Origin: Streptomyces thinghirensis
GTDB lineage: Bacteria > Actinomycetota > Actinomycetia > Streptomycetales > Streptomycetaceae
Length of the DNA stretch: 64,000 nt
Direction of reading: 5' to 3'
NCBI GenBank assembly: GCA_021502835.1
Contig: JAKFGP010000007.1
Span: 1-64,000 of the forward strand
In this document: in pieces, positions 1 through 9,490 of the stretch
How the letters are laid out: each line of letters opens with the position of its first letter
Numbering within the stretch: position 1 is the first letter of the stretch
Made by a program: the position numbers and the translations under genes
Notes under the pieces: model-generated
Seen by the model: only the letters and a program-made list of their open reading frames with translations
Databases searched by the model: none
Told to the model about the DNA's origin: nothing

Positions 1-111
1 CGGTGTACTTCGTTCCGGTTTCGGGTGTTGGGTGTTTAACCCTTGTCCAGGGTTTGTGTAACCTTGTTTTCGCATTTATCGTGAAACGCTTTCGCGTTTT
101 CGTGCGCCGCT

Positions 112-474
112 TCACCCGTCACGCCACCCGCTCGGGACCGGTGGTGAGTTCGGTAGGGTCAGCGTGCCGTCGGGGTTGGCGACGGTGTAGGTGGTGGCCA
201 TCGTCTCGTCCGTGACCACCACCTTCTTCCCGGTCCTCTTCGCCTGGGTGATCGCCCGCCGAGCCCTCGCGTGCGCGGCTGCCACGCGATGTCCGACGAG
301 GATCTCGTCCTTCGACGGCTGGACGGTCCTGCGATCGTCCGGGCGCCGCAGCAGGTGCCGCGCCGGCAGGCAGCAGGCCCCGGCCACGAGCGCGGTCTCG
401 GCGACCAGGAGCAGCGCGACCCCCGGTCGCAAGCGTGCCCTGCGCCGTGGCGCTTGTTGACTGTATGGAGACAC
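112..474 (-). pseudogene. N-terminal fragment of a secreted RHS/wall-type protein
   Basis: An open frame of about 120 codons reads from a GTG at 474. A basic start (QAPRRRARLRPG) leads into a hydrophobic stretch ending in Ala-Cys-Cys, which looks like a signal peptide or anchor. Next comes an Ala/Lys-rich segment with TGKKVVV and then NPDGTLTLPNSPPVP. Actinobacterial RHS and LamG-type exported proteins commonly begin this way (family knowledge). The frame stops soon after this leader, where relatives continue for over a thousand residues, so only the export leader is left. It lies opposite in strand to the large RHS gene at 3.3-6.8 kb and is probably a relic of a second such gene. Confidence 0.5.
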
Positions 475-632
475 GAAAGCGCATGTCCTTCCCTGTGGGA
501 AAATGCGACGCGTGTACGAATAGCGTCTGACGCGCAGGACGCATAGGCACAAGTGAGGCCTGCGGAAAGGCGTTATCGGCCCCGGCTGACCGGCCTCCAG
601 TCGGGTGGCGGGCTGAGCCGGGATGGACGACG

Positions 633-933
633 ATGGACGTTGCGCCCTTGTTGGCGATGGTGGACGGATGTGTTGCCTGGATCGGGTTGGCGCGACGACC
701 AGAGCGTGCGCATGCTCGCGCACCTGATGGATCTGGGTGACGGTGCCATCGCCGTGAACCTGGCGAAGAAGATCCTGCTCGACGCCGGCGGCGCCGTCCC
801 CCGATGCGCAGGCCGCGTGGGCCGAGGCCGGCCTGCCGGATTCCGTGCTGTCTCCGTCGAGCAGTTGCAGCAGGCTCGCGCCGAGCTCAGGGGACGGAGT
901 AGGGGTGGGACGAAGGGCCGGCCGACCTGCTGA
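633..933 (+). CDS. Hypothetical protein, about 100 residues
   Basis: Not recognised. An ATG at 633 opens MDVAPLLAMVDGCVAWIGLA. After an apparent indel the reading continues as a helical, balanced stretch (LAHLMDLGDGAIAVNLAKK), then AWAEAGLPDSVLS and a Gln/Arg-rich end (SVEQLQQARAELRGRSRG) stopping at 933. The composition is not that of a random high-GC frame, which is the main support for a real gene. No motif or neighbour suggests a function. Confidence 0.35.
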
Positions 934-1676
934 GATGGTGACACTCCAGTTCACCTGGCGCATCTGGCCCAACTCGGTCACCTGTGCAGCGCCGGTCTTG
1001 CTCCGACGGTTCGCCGTGGGTCTGTGCCGAGTGGGGTGGTTCCCTCGTTGGGCGGCAGGCGTAGCCCTACCCGGGTCGTTCGTCGGCTGTCCAGGATGGC
1101 GGGCTTGCCCGACCGCGAAGCGGCGCCCTTGGACGTCCTAGAACGGCCGGCGGGCGGCGTGGTGCCCTCCAGTGCCGTCCGACGGGGAGCCGCACCACGA
1201 CTCCACCACCCACGGCCCACACCCGTTGCCCCCCCCTCACCCCCTCCTGCGGGGTGGCCGGGGTGCGGGGCGGGGCCCGCGTCCTCCCTGACCTGGCCTG
1301 TTCTCTCGCTTCGCCAGTCCACGCTGGTGGTGATCGTGCTGACGCATTGTCGGTACCTCCTGCCAGCATGAGCGGATGTGCGGGGGAGCTGTTACGAGGG
1401 GGAGAGCTTGTATGCCTTGGGTGCGGCCGTACGTGCAGCTGCGGCCGGGACCTCGGTTCGCGGGCATTCGGCGGTGGGCTCCCGGGGCGAAACGGGGAAA
1501 CGATGATCTTCGGTGTGGTGGCCTTGGCCAGAGTGGTCGAGTCTGGGCAACAACCTCCTCGCGGAAGCTGAGGGGCTCCCTGCCGCATGCCACGGTCCGT
1601 ACCCGGTACAGTTCGACCAGCACTCCCGCACGCCTGCCCGGACCCTCCACGGTATCCTCCCGATCCGGTGGGAGCG
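934..1676. other. No convincing gene
   Basis: Open frames exist on both strands but are Arg/Pro/Gly-rich and look like high-GC shadows. I see no domain, RNA gene or clear repeat here. Confidence 0.4.
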
Positions 1677-2409
1677 GTGACCCGGCGCCGGCCGCCGGCG
1701 CGGCGGCGGCGTACGGGATTGACAGCCACGAGAGGCAGCAGCAGCGGGACGCGCAGCTGATCGTCTTCGCCGTGGTGGCGGCTGCTGCCATCGGCCTGGT
1801 GGTGATGGTGGTCAACTGCTGTACTGGCGCACTGGTGGAGTTCTTGTCGTGGTCCTGGCTGCTCGCCGGGCCTGGCGGCCGCCTGGAGCGACTACAACCG
1901 GCCGCAGCAGCGGGCCCGGTGGGAGGCCGTGCGGGCGCAGGGCCTGCGCGCTACGATCTGCCGCGCAGCTGGACGCACTGCACCATGCCCGGTTCGAGGA
2001 CGCGATGCGAGACCTGATGAGGCGGGACGGCTGCCAGGAGTTCGCTCAGCGGGTCAAGCGGCCGCTGGCGGTGACCTGGGTGCGGATGTGAAGGGCACGG
2101 ATCCGTTCGCGCGGCGCTGGGTGATCCAGTGCAAGCACCGCCGCAGCGGCGCCCGGGAGCTCGGCCCGGTGGGCACACCGGATCTGCAGGTGCTCAACGG
2201 GACGGCCCGCCAGGTGCACGGGGCGGACGTCGCGGTGATCATCCACGAACGGCCGGGTGACCCGGTCCGGCCGTGGCGCCTTCGCCAAGCAGCAGCGGCT
2301 GCGCGTCGTCGACCGCCAGGCGCTCGCCGTATGGGCGTCGAACTCCCGTCCGCTGTGGGAACTGCTGCGGGCGGTTCCGCCCCCGCGCCGCCCGTCGCCT
2401 TTGAGCTGA
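1677..2409 (+). CDS. Membrane-anchored Mrr-like restriction endonuclease (reconstructed)
   Basis: Reconstructed over several indels from a GTG near 1677 to the TGA at 2407-2409. The N-terminus is Arg-rich and is followed by two hydrophobic helices (LIVFAVVAAAAIGLVVMVV and LVEFLSWSWLLAGLAAA). A basic linker (DYNRPQQRARWEAVRAQG) leads to a catalytic region with FEDAMRDLMRRDGC, then DLGADV and WVIQCKHRR. This is the D...QxK signature of the Mrr-type PD-(D/E)XK fold. A conserved tail (AVIVTNGRVT..A.AFAKQQRLRVVDRQALAVW) also fits the family. Anchored Mrr proteins are widespread in Streptomyces. A role against incoming DNA is plausible but inferred. Confidence 0.7.
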
Positions 2410-2505
2410 GATGCGCGGTGCCGTCGGCGGGCGGAGTCCGGCAGCCGGCCCTGGCCGTTCGGACGGCGGTGATACTTCTCGGCTTCTGTGTACAGCCGAC
2501 AGCCC

Positions 2506-2841
2506 CTACGCCGCCTGGTCCCAGTGATTCGGGAGAGTGTCCTCGTCGGGCGGGCGCTGTGAGAGCCTTCTCGCAGGCGCGCAGGACGGCCCAGGCCAGG
2601 GTGGACGGGCGGGTGAGGTACCAGGGCAGCGGCCAGACGGTGTCCACCACGGTGCCTGGGGTGCGAGGAGCGGGTCGGTGGCGGCGGTGGTCATGCCAGC
2701 CGCGAGGCTCCAGCACAGCAGGCGGCCGGCCCACTGGACGGCGAGGGTGAGCCGGTACGGAACAGAGCAGCGTCGACGGGTGGAGCGGGAGCGGGGCGTG
2801 CCGATCTGCCCAACGCGTTCATCGGTGAACGTCCTTCACAG
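2506..2841 (-). CDS. Hypothetical protein with a hydrophobic N-terminal segment
   Basis: Not recognised. A minus-strand reading begins near FTDERVGQIGTPR and has a hydrophobic stretch (LTLAVQWAGRLLCWSLAAG). It continues through MTTAATDPLLAPQAP and, after an indel, VVDTVWPLPWYLTRPSTLAW and AVLRACEKALTAP, ending in DEDTLPNHWDQAA and a stop at 2506. Trp-, Leu- and Tyr-containing segments are unlike random high-GC frames, so I keep it as a likely small gene. The exact start is unknown. Confidence 0.35.
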
Positions 2842-3340
2842 CAGGGGCGGTTGCCGCGGGCTGGGGGACCACACATACAGGGCGCCGTAAGTGTGCATCC
2901 CATGGAAGCCGAGCGCGCGGGAACATTCCATGTACACCATGCGCTCTGAGACGACTTTCACCCCGGTTCGTTACCCCGTCGCGTGACCGGCGAGGACACC
3001 CGGAGAAGGACGCAGTCCGACGAAAGCTCAAGAAGGCGAGGTCTGAAGACCTGGCCGAAGAGAACTGCCACGACCTGAGCATCCGCGAAATGAGCCGGGT
3101 CGGAGGATTCCGGTCAACGGCGTGACCCTCGGAATCGACAACCCGGAAGCATCAATGCAGCCCAAGATGAGAGGCAACTCACACAATAATAGCCCCATTT
3201 GTTCGCCAGAAGTGGTGGGGGCTGATTTCCGCTCGCATGGATATGCCGTTAGGGGATGCCGGGCCGGGTTTGTGTGCTTCTTGTGACAGCTTGTGCCACT
3301 GGTGACCGCTGGGGTTGCCGGGTCTGACTTCCTGTGGGGG
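2842..3340. other. No confident gene
   Basis: A short Lys/Glu-rich reading (RRKLKKARSEDLAEENCHDL, about 3010-3080, plus strand) ends at a TGA near 3122 and may be the tail of a lost gene. Nothing else can be supported. Confidence 0.3.
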
Positions 3341-3344
3341 AAGC

Positions 3345-6300
3345 TGATGCACTCGCGTGCTGCGCGCACGCCACGTATGGCGTGCCCGGAGAACACACAG
3401 AACCGCTCTCGTCTCGGCGATGCCGCGGCCGCCGGTGGTGATCGCGGCCGCGCCTGGCCGTGGCGGCTGGCCCGAAGCCGGCGCTCCCGGAGCCGGAGGC
3501 CCCTGGACGAGCCGACGAGGTGGAGGCTCCCGCGACGCCGGCCGGCTCGGATCAAGGCGCCGGAGTCGGAGGCAGGAGGCAGACCGTCGGCCGAGGTCGC
3601 GGCGTGGCGGGCGGCGAGAGGCCCGCGCCACGGGCGAGGAGCTGCCAAGAGCTCCACATCCCGCTCGGCGGCTGCTGCGGACGTCGCGGCGGGCCGACTA
3701 CCTGCCCGAGGGGCAGGGCGAGGTGCCCTGGCACCAGATCCTCGACACTCGCCTGAACGACGCGCTCGTCGCGCGCCACGTACATCTCGAACGGCAACCT
3801 GATGCTCGCCGCGACCGACTTCGACATCGCCGGTGTCGGGCAGGAAGCTCCAGCTCACCCGTACCTACAACTCCCTCGAGGCTCCGTGGGGAAGGTGTCG
3901 CAGCGCTGGTGGCAGGGATACGAACGCTACCTCCAGGTGGGCGATGGTGAGGTGGACGTCTTCGACGCCACCGGCAACCCGCCACGCTTCACCGCCAAAG
4001 CCGACGGTGCGTACACCACCCCGGTCGGCTACTCGAAGGACCTGAAGAAGAACGCGGACGGCACCTACACCCTCACCGACCGCAAGTCCGGCACCAAGGA
4101 CACCTACAACGAGCACGGCACCCTCACCAAGGTGACGGACAAGAACGACGGCACGATCACCGTCGACCAGCACGACGAAGGCAGCGACCACAAAGGGCTT
4201 CAAGCTCACCGAGACCCGCTCCGGCCGCTGGATCGACCTGGTCAAGACGGACGCGAGCCAGTGGCGGGCCAAGGACCACACCGGCCGCACCGCCGTCCTC
4301 GACCTCGACGCGGCCGACAACCTGACCAAGGTGACGGACACCGCCGGCAGGAGCCACGCTCTACGAGTACGAGCGGCTCGCGTCCGGGTGACGAAGGTGA
4401 CCACCCCCGAGGGCGCACCGTCACCCTGTTCACCTACGACGGCCACAACCGCGTCACCTCGTGCAACGCGCCACCGGCACTTCGGGCGGCGGTCACACCG
4501 GCCCGACCACTGGCGCTACGACTACACGCGGCCACCCCGGCGGACGCGAGGCACGACGACGAGTCACCGACCCCGACGGCGACGGGGCAGATCTACACGC
4601 ACCAGCGCGGACGGTGAGGTCACTGGGGTCCTGACGCCGCTCGGCCGCTCCCGCCACTCCACCTACAAAGAACCACCTGACCCAGACCGCCGTCGACGCG
4701 GTGGAGCACCGGCACGGGCGGCACCGGCGGCATACCGCTACCTACGGCTGGGACGACCGCAACAGCGCCAGGTCGGCACGGCTGCCGATGGAGCGCCACT
4801 GCCCAGGTCTCCCAGTACCAAGGCCATCGCGGGCACCGACTTGCCCAGCGACATGACCGGCGCCAACGGCCGCAGGGGACACCTTCAAGAAGTACGACAC
4901 CAACGGCAACACACCTGTCGGTCACCACCTCGGGCACCGCGGGCGGAACCCGCGAGTACACCTACAACGATGCCGACCCGACGTTACTGGCGACGGTTTC
5001 GAGGGACCAGCGCTGTACGGCGAAGGACGGCAACGGCAAGGTCACCTCCTTCACCTACGACGACCAGGGCAACCTGATCAGCGTCGAAGCCGCCGGCCCC
5101 GCTGGTGCTAGACGACCTACACCTACGACGCGCTGGGCCGCGTGGAGACGATCAAGGACGGCCGCGGCGGCATCGCCCACCGTCTACGACTACGACTCCC
5201 GCGACCGGGTCCGCGAGGTCTCCTCGACCGGCAACTTCACCGTCACCTACACCTACGACGGTGACGGCAGCAGTGAAATCCCACACCAAACGCGTCGGGC
5301 ACCACAAGGGTGGGACCGACGAGCTAACCGCGAGAAGTGTGCGCACCCTGCAGAACAGCGCCCAGACCGCGCTCCTTTACACCTCCGGCGGCGACGTCGA
5401 GCTACTACACCGACCCGACCGGGACGACGGAGTACACCTGGGACAAGGCCAGCCGCCTCGACCTACCCTGACGGCGCCGGAAGGCAAGAGGACCGACTTC
5501 GACTACAACAACAACGACAAGCGCACCAAGACCGTCTACCCCGGCGGCACCACCCAGACGGTCACCATCGACGAGCAACGGCCGCCCGGAGAAGATCAAG
5601 ACCACCTCCGGCACGCAGACCTTCGTCGACCTGACCTACAGCTACACCAGCGCGGGCAAGGGCTTTACCACCAAGATCCGCACCCGCACCGACAACCTCA
5701 CCAAGTACAAGACCACCTACACCTACGACTCCCCGGAGGATCGCCTCTCCTACGCGCTGGAGGCGGACTCAGCCGGGGCGCGAAAGGCGTCGTGGCTGTA
5801 CCTGCTGGAACAAGGCCGGCAACCTCACCAGCCGAGACGGCGGCAGCAAGAACGCTTTATCCCGGCGGCACGACGTCACCTACAACGACGCCTCCCGAGC
5901 TGACCGGTAGAATGGATCCACCACCGGCTGGTCTTACGAGCAAGCTCGGCAACGAAACCGGCGCAGCCGACAGCACCCCCGCACGGGCGAGATCCTGAGA
6001 CCGACTACAGCCAGCTGTCCGGCATCACCACCGCAACCGGCAAGACCTACGACCTGGCAGTCCACGCCGGCACTACCCAACGCGCGAACACACCAAACTC
6101 GGCTCCACCTGGTTCCACCACACCGCCCTCGGCCTGGCCTCCACCACAACGAACGGCGTCGACACCGGATTCATCCGCGAGACCGGCGGGCACGCTGAAC
6201 TCCATGACGACTCGGGGAAGTCCTACTACTACCTCACCGACGCCACCGGCAACGTCCTCGGCCTCGTCGACGACGCGGGCAAGCGCACGCATACGTACGC

Positions 6301-6806
6301 CTACGGCCCCACCGGCCTCCGCGCACGACGCCGACCGAGGCCGTCCCCCAGCCGTACCGCTACGCCCGGCGCGTACGCCGACCCGACCGGCCTGTACAAG
6401 ATGGGCCACCGCTACTACGACCCCACCCTGGGCCGCTTCACCCAGCCCGACCCGCTCAGGCCAGGAAACCAACCCCTACCTCTACGCCGCCGGTGACCCC
6501 ATCAACAAGACCGATCCCAACGGCCTCTTGGGATGCCCTGGGTGGCTCGAGGACGCTTGCCGCACGGTAGGAGACGGCCTGAACAAGGCGGAGGAAGTCA
6601 CGGCTAAATCCGCGATCGGCCTCGCACTCCTGGCCCGCAGCTTCCGAGAGGACAATCCTGGCTGCCGGAATGCGATCTACACGGGTGCAGCAGGGCTGAC
6701 CGGCATGATGGCCACGCCGTACTCAGGTGGTGCAGCGGTGTTCGCGGCGGGCGGAGGATGGTTCACATACCAGGCTGGCCTAGAAGGGGCAAAAGACTCG
6801 TGCTAG
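3345..6806 (+). CDS. RHS/YD-repeat polymorphic toxin (reconstructed)
   Basis: Reconstructed over many indels; the start is approximate. A Pro/Ala-rich N-terminal region precedes a DUF6531-type entry motif (NGNLMLAATDFDIAG...LTRTYNS, about 3795-3870). A long series of YD repeats follows (YEYGSRVRVTKVTTPEG, YTYDALGRVETIKDG, YDSRDRVREVSSTG and others). The RHS core signature (GHRYYDPTLGRFTQPD, then NPYLYAAGDPINKTDPNG) ends near 6525. RHS proteins form a hollow shell that encloses and self-cleaves a C-terminal toxin tip used in contact-dependent competition. Here the tip is about 90 residues: a Cys-containing helical part (GCPGWLEDACRTV) and a Gly/Ala-rich hydrophobic end (YTGAAGLTGMMATPYSGGAA). 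That suggests a membrane-acting effector rather than a nuclease. The stop overlaps the next gene. Confidence 0.85.
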
Positions 6807-7168
6807 TCGCCAGGCTTCTATGCGCAGGATCCGCCGCATTGTTCGTGGCTACGTCGATACTCGCAACGAACGACTCGATGGCAGCTACATCAACGGCCGT
6901 TTCTACAGGCATCGGAGCCGCTGCGCTTGCAGTCGTGGCCCTCTTGCCCACGCGCATATTGAGCACATTGGGGGGCCCGCTCAACGCGAGCACGTATCGT
7001 GAGCGTCCTAGTCCCTTGTGCTCGCCACCGCAGCGACCGCAAATCTGGCCTATTCGCAGGATCGTGGATTGGATGATTTGCCTCTCTGCCTCAATTGGCG
7101 TAATGACCTGCGCTGTCATTACGCTCAATCAACGCAGCGGCAAAGTCCCTCCTATTCGCCGCACGTAG
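6800..7168 (+). CDS. Three-helix membrane protein, candidate immunity protein
   Basis: A GTG at 6800 lies seven bases before the end of the RHS stop codon, so the gene is probably translationally coupled to the toxin. The 122-residue product has three hydrophobic segments (LVARLLCAGSAALFVATSIL, STGIGAAALAVVALL and DWMICLSASIGVMTCAVITL). Position directly after the tip, small size and membrane nature are what an immunity protein against a membrane-acting tip would look like. No family is recognised, so the immunity role is inferred from context. A strong hairpin follows ten bases after the stop. Confidence 0.55.
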   Translation: MLVARLLCAGSAALFVATSILATNDSMAATSTAVSTGIGAAALAVVALLPTRILSTLGGPLNASTYRERPSPLCSPPQRPQIWPIRRIVDWMICLSASIGVMTCAVITLNQRSGKVPPIRRT

Positions 7169-7178
7169 ACCGCTAATT

Positions 7179-7216
7179 CTGTGTGTTCTGCTTGCCCAGG
7201 CAAGCAGAACACACAG
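7179..7216 (+). terminator. Hairpin terminator after the first toxin module
   Basis: A perfect 18-base inverted repeat (7179-7196 and 7199-7216) with a two-base loop, extendable by three to four further pairs. It closes the RHS/immunity unit. Confidence 0.75.
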
Positions 7217-7273
7217 GATTAGAGCGGCACGCATGACAGCCACGGAGAGGGAATACCGTTTAGCTTCGGCGAA

Positions 7274-7400
7274 ATGAGCATGGGGAACGGGGATCGGGGC
7301 TGCAGTTCTCGGTGTTGGAGTTGCTGCGAGTGCCCTGGGTGTGCGGTGGTGATGAGGCAGCAGGCGAGTTTGAGGAATGCTTCGTGGATGTCGGCTCCTC
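7274..7400 (-). pseudogene. IS5-type transposase C-terminal relic
   Basis: The minus strand reads ADIHEAFLKLACCLIT, matching the extreme C-terminus of IS5-family transposases from actinobacteria (RADIHEAFLxLxCxLI; family knowledge). Only about 40 codons remain. The relic sits inside what looks like the second RHS tip: the plus-strand tip reading (GIGAAVLGVGVAASALGV) meets it and resumes on the other side. Confidence 0.55.
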
Positions 7401-7404
7401 ACTG

Positions 7405-7546
7405 GGGACCCGAAACAGCGTGCATGTTCGGTGCTGGCTTGGCTGGAGCAGCCACAGCGGGCTTGGGCGGAGCGATCGTGGCTGGAGGATGCGCCTTGAT
7501 CGGCTCCTACGTGGGTGACAAGGCGAAGGATACCTACGTGAACTGA
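7405..7546 (+). pseudogene. Spare RHS C-terminal tip 2 (fragment)
   Basis: This codes for a Gly/Ala-rich hydrophobic stretch (ACMFGAGLAGAATAGLGGAI, then GGCALIGSYVGDKAKDTYVN) ending at 7546. It resembles the end of tip 1 in character, with glycine-zipper-like spacing and a polar tail, but has no RHS core in front. It is best read as the remains of a displaced tip. A diffuse hairpin at about 7567-7612 follows. Confidence 0.5.
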
Positions 7547-7615
7547 TCGACTGAACGCAGTACCCCCTGTGCTGCTGTGCCAGCAGAATCTGGCGCAGAG
7601 CACAGCACACATACT

Positions 7616-7726
7616 CTGGCTGCGATTTGGTCTCCCGGCGGTACCACGGGAACTGTTTTGCTTATCGTTGCTATCATCGCGGTGATAGTCGGAATTTACG
7701 TGAGGCGCTCAAAGGGGCGGCGCTGA
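7616..7726 (+). CDS. Small single-pass membrane protein after tip 2
   Basis: A short frame ends at 7726 with PGGTTGTVLLIVAIIAVIVG followed by IYVRRSKGRR. That is one strongly hydrophobic helix and a basic cytoplasmic tail, predicted as a single-pass protein of roughly 35 residues. No standard start codon is visible, so the 5' end is uncertain and may have been lost to an indel. It occupies the slot where an immunity gene for tip 2 would be. Confidence 0.4.
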   Translation: MAAIWSPGGTTGTVLLIVAIIAVIVGIYVRRSKGRR

Positions 7727-7732
7727 CTCACC

Positions 7733-7828
7733 GCAGGTATCGGAGGTAAGACCGGGATCGGCCTTGCCGCTGGTTACACGGCGCTCGACGTCGGGGGCGG
7801 CATCGGAATTTCAGGCAGTTTCCCGTAA
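7733..7828 (+). pseudogene. Spare RHS tip 3, last ~30 residues
   Basis: Reads AGIGGKTGIGLAAGYTALDV then GGGIGISGSFP and a TAA. It is glycine-rich and hydrophobic like the other tips and has no RHS core. It is followed within 12 bases by a separate small membrane-protein gene with a good ribosome binding site. Confidence 0.4.
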
Positions 7829-7840
7829 AGAGGAGTTCGA

Positions 7841-7978
7841 ATGGACACCCTGGCATTCACGCCGATCAACGATTCCATGCTGGCGACCATCATTCTGGGT
7901 GTCGTCGCCGTGGTCGGAGTCGCTGTGGGGACGATGTTCCGCCAGCGGCGTGACGCGAAGAAGAAGGGTGAGAGGTAG
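7841..7978 (+). CDS. Small single-pass membrane protein after tip 3
   Basis: An intact 45-residue gene. ATG at 7841 is preceded by AAAGAGGAG at 7827-7835, a good ribosome binding site. The product starts MDTLAFTPINDSML, has one hydrophobic helix (ATIILGVVAVVGVAVGTMF) and ends in a basic tail (RQRRDAKKKGER). Type and position match the other small proteins placed after each RHS tip, so an immunity role is inferred. It is too small for family assignment by eye. Confidence 0.6.
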   Translation: MDTLAFTPINDSMLATIILGVVAVVGVAVGTMFRQRRDAKKKGER

Positions 7979-7995
7979 AGCGGCGCCGCGTTGGG

Positions 7996-8027
7996 CGGAG
8001 GGCCAGCAATTTGGTGCTGGCCCTCCG
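7996..8027 (+). terminator. Hairpin terminator after tip-3 module
   Basis: Perfect 13-base arms (7996-8008 and 8015-8027) with a six-base loop, 17 bases after the small membrane-protein gene. Confidence 0.75.
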
Positions 8028-8227
8028 TTCGCTTTCTGGAGCGGACCTATCCGCTCACTGATGACGTAGTCGAATTCACTCGTACCTTCGTCGGTGGTGG
8101 GAAGAGCGACCAGCTCGCCGCCTCGGTGTTCCGTTGCTCCCTTGCCAGCGACTACTGAGGTTGAACCCGCAATGTCGTCGGGTTGATCAGGCTCGCGCCG
8201 AGCCGCCACGAACGTTGTCGTCACCGG

Positions 8228-8846
8228 GGTCATTCGCGAGCCGGCGGGCACGCTGAACTCGATGACGACTGGGGAAGTCCCACTACTACCTCACCGACGC
8301 CACCGGCAACGTCCTCGGCCTCGTCGACGACACGGGCAAGCGCACCCACACCTACGCCTACGGCCCCACCGGCCTGCCCCGCACCACGCCGACCGAAGCC
8401 GTCCCCCCAGCCGTACCGCTACGCCGGCGCCTACGCCGACCCGACCGGCCTGTACGAGATGGGCCACCGCTACTACGACCCCACCCTCGGCCGCTTCACC
8501 CAGCTTGACCCGTCGGGGCAGGAAACCAACCCCTACCTCTATGCGGGCGGGGACCCGATCAACAACACGGACCCCAGCGGGTTGTCGTTGATGAGTTTCG
8601 CGAGCAGTGCGATGAAAAAGGTGGGCGTCGCAAGCGAAATCCTGGCGGATTGGGCAGTTCGCGGACCAGGTGTCGAGCGGGCAGTACAAAGAGGCGGCAG
8701 GTACCGCCCCTAGTTTCGCGGCCGACAAAGCCCTCACAGCAGGGTGCACGTATTTCACCGGAGGAGCGGGTGCTGCCCCCTGCGCTGTCGGCGGTATGGC
8801 AGTAGGTGAAGGCGTCAATCGCTTGTACAGCAGTGCTACCAGCTGA
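8228..8846 (+). pseudogene. Orphan RHS core end with tip 4
   Basis: From about 8228 this repeats the end of the RHS core nearly base for base (compare 6170-6525): the YYYLTDATGNVLGLVDD and GHRYYDPTLGRFTQLD segments, then NPYLYAGGDPINNTDPSG. A new tip follows (LSLMSFASSAMKKVGVASEI, then ADKALTAGCTYFTGGAGAAP and GGMAVGEGVNRLYSSATS), stopping at 8846. It has no own start or N-terminal part. This is the usual form of an orphan tip cassette that can recombine onto the main gene through the shared core sequence. Confidence 0.75.
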
Positions 8847-8877
8847 GACAGTTCCGACTAGCTAGGGAGGTATCCCA

Positions 8878-9055
8878 GTGGAGAGCAGCAACGAACGGCA
8901 TCGCCGTCGCATACAAAGGGCCTTGGCGGGTGGCCACCACTTGGGTGATCGTCGCGATCATCGTGCTGGTCGTGGTCTGGGTGATCATGAGCGTCGTCCG
9001 TCGCAACCCGCTCGTAATCCACCTAGCCACCTTCACGCCCGCTCCCAGGACCTGA
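8878..9055 (+). CDS. Small single-pass membrane protein after tip 4
   Basis: GTG at 8878 is preceded by GGGAGG at the right distance. With one indel corrected the product is about 58 residues: a polar basic start (VESSNERHRRRIQRALAG), one hydrophobic helix (TWVIVAIIVLVVVWVIMSVV) and a short tail (RRNPLVIHLATFTPAPRT). It lies directly after tip 4 and before a strong hairpin, as in the other modules. Its role as immunity protein is inferred from the repeated layout. Confidence 0.55.
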
Positions 9056-9086
9056 GTGACTGCGAATGTGGGATGGCTTCCGACCG

Positions 9087-9133
9087 CGCGGTGATCAACC
9101 CTGCCACCAACGTGGGCAGGGCTGATCACCGCG
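9087..9133 (+). terminator. Two-level hairpin terminator after tip-4 module
   Basis: Outer arms CGCGGTGATCA (9087-9097) and TGATCACCGCG (9123-9133) enclose a second complementary pair, CCTGCC and GGGCAGG. It closes the RHS region. Confidence 0.7.
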
Positions 9134-9490
9134 TCGATAATTACATGGCCCGAGCGCTGCCCCGGCTTCCCCCGCCGCGGCTCCAGCCAATTGCAGCATC
9201 GCCTGCCCATACAGGAGGAACTGCGGCTGGGGGACAGCGCATGGATTTCAGCTCATGCGCCGACATCAGATGCCCCGCGCGACCACGCGAGGTCCCATGG
9301 ACTCTCTCGTCCTTTCGGCGTTCTACCGGCGGTAGATCGACAGTATGAGTAGGCCGACGAGCATCAAGACCAGTCCCGAGGCCGGACACGGTCTGATACG
9401 GCAACGGTCTTCGGCATGACTGTTTGTCGGGCTGCTCGCTGGCCTGGGCTTAGATGGGGATCTTGGTGATGTCAGGGCGTAGCGGAGAGG
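9134..9490. other. No confident gene
   Basis: Intergenic. On the minus strand between about 9418 and 9330 a very short hydrophobic reading (GLVLMLVGLLILSIYRR) could be another tiny membrane peptide, but it needs an indel and has no visible ribosome binding site. Confidence 0.3.

Noticed and set aside
3345..6806. RHS gene as a true pseudogene because of its many frame breaks
   Set aside because: The same density of single-base indels is found in essential genes of this window, so the breaks are not evidence of decay.
9330..9418. Tiny membrane peptide on the minus strand (GLVLMLVGLLILSIYRR)
   Set aside because: Needs an indel correction and has no ribosome binding site; too short to support on composition alone.
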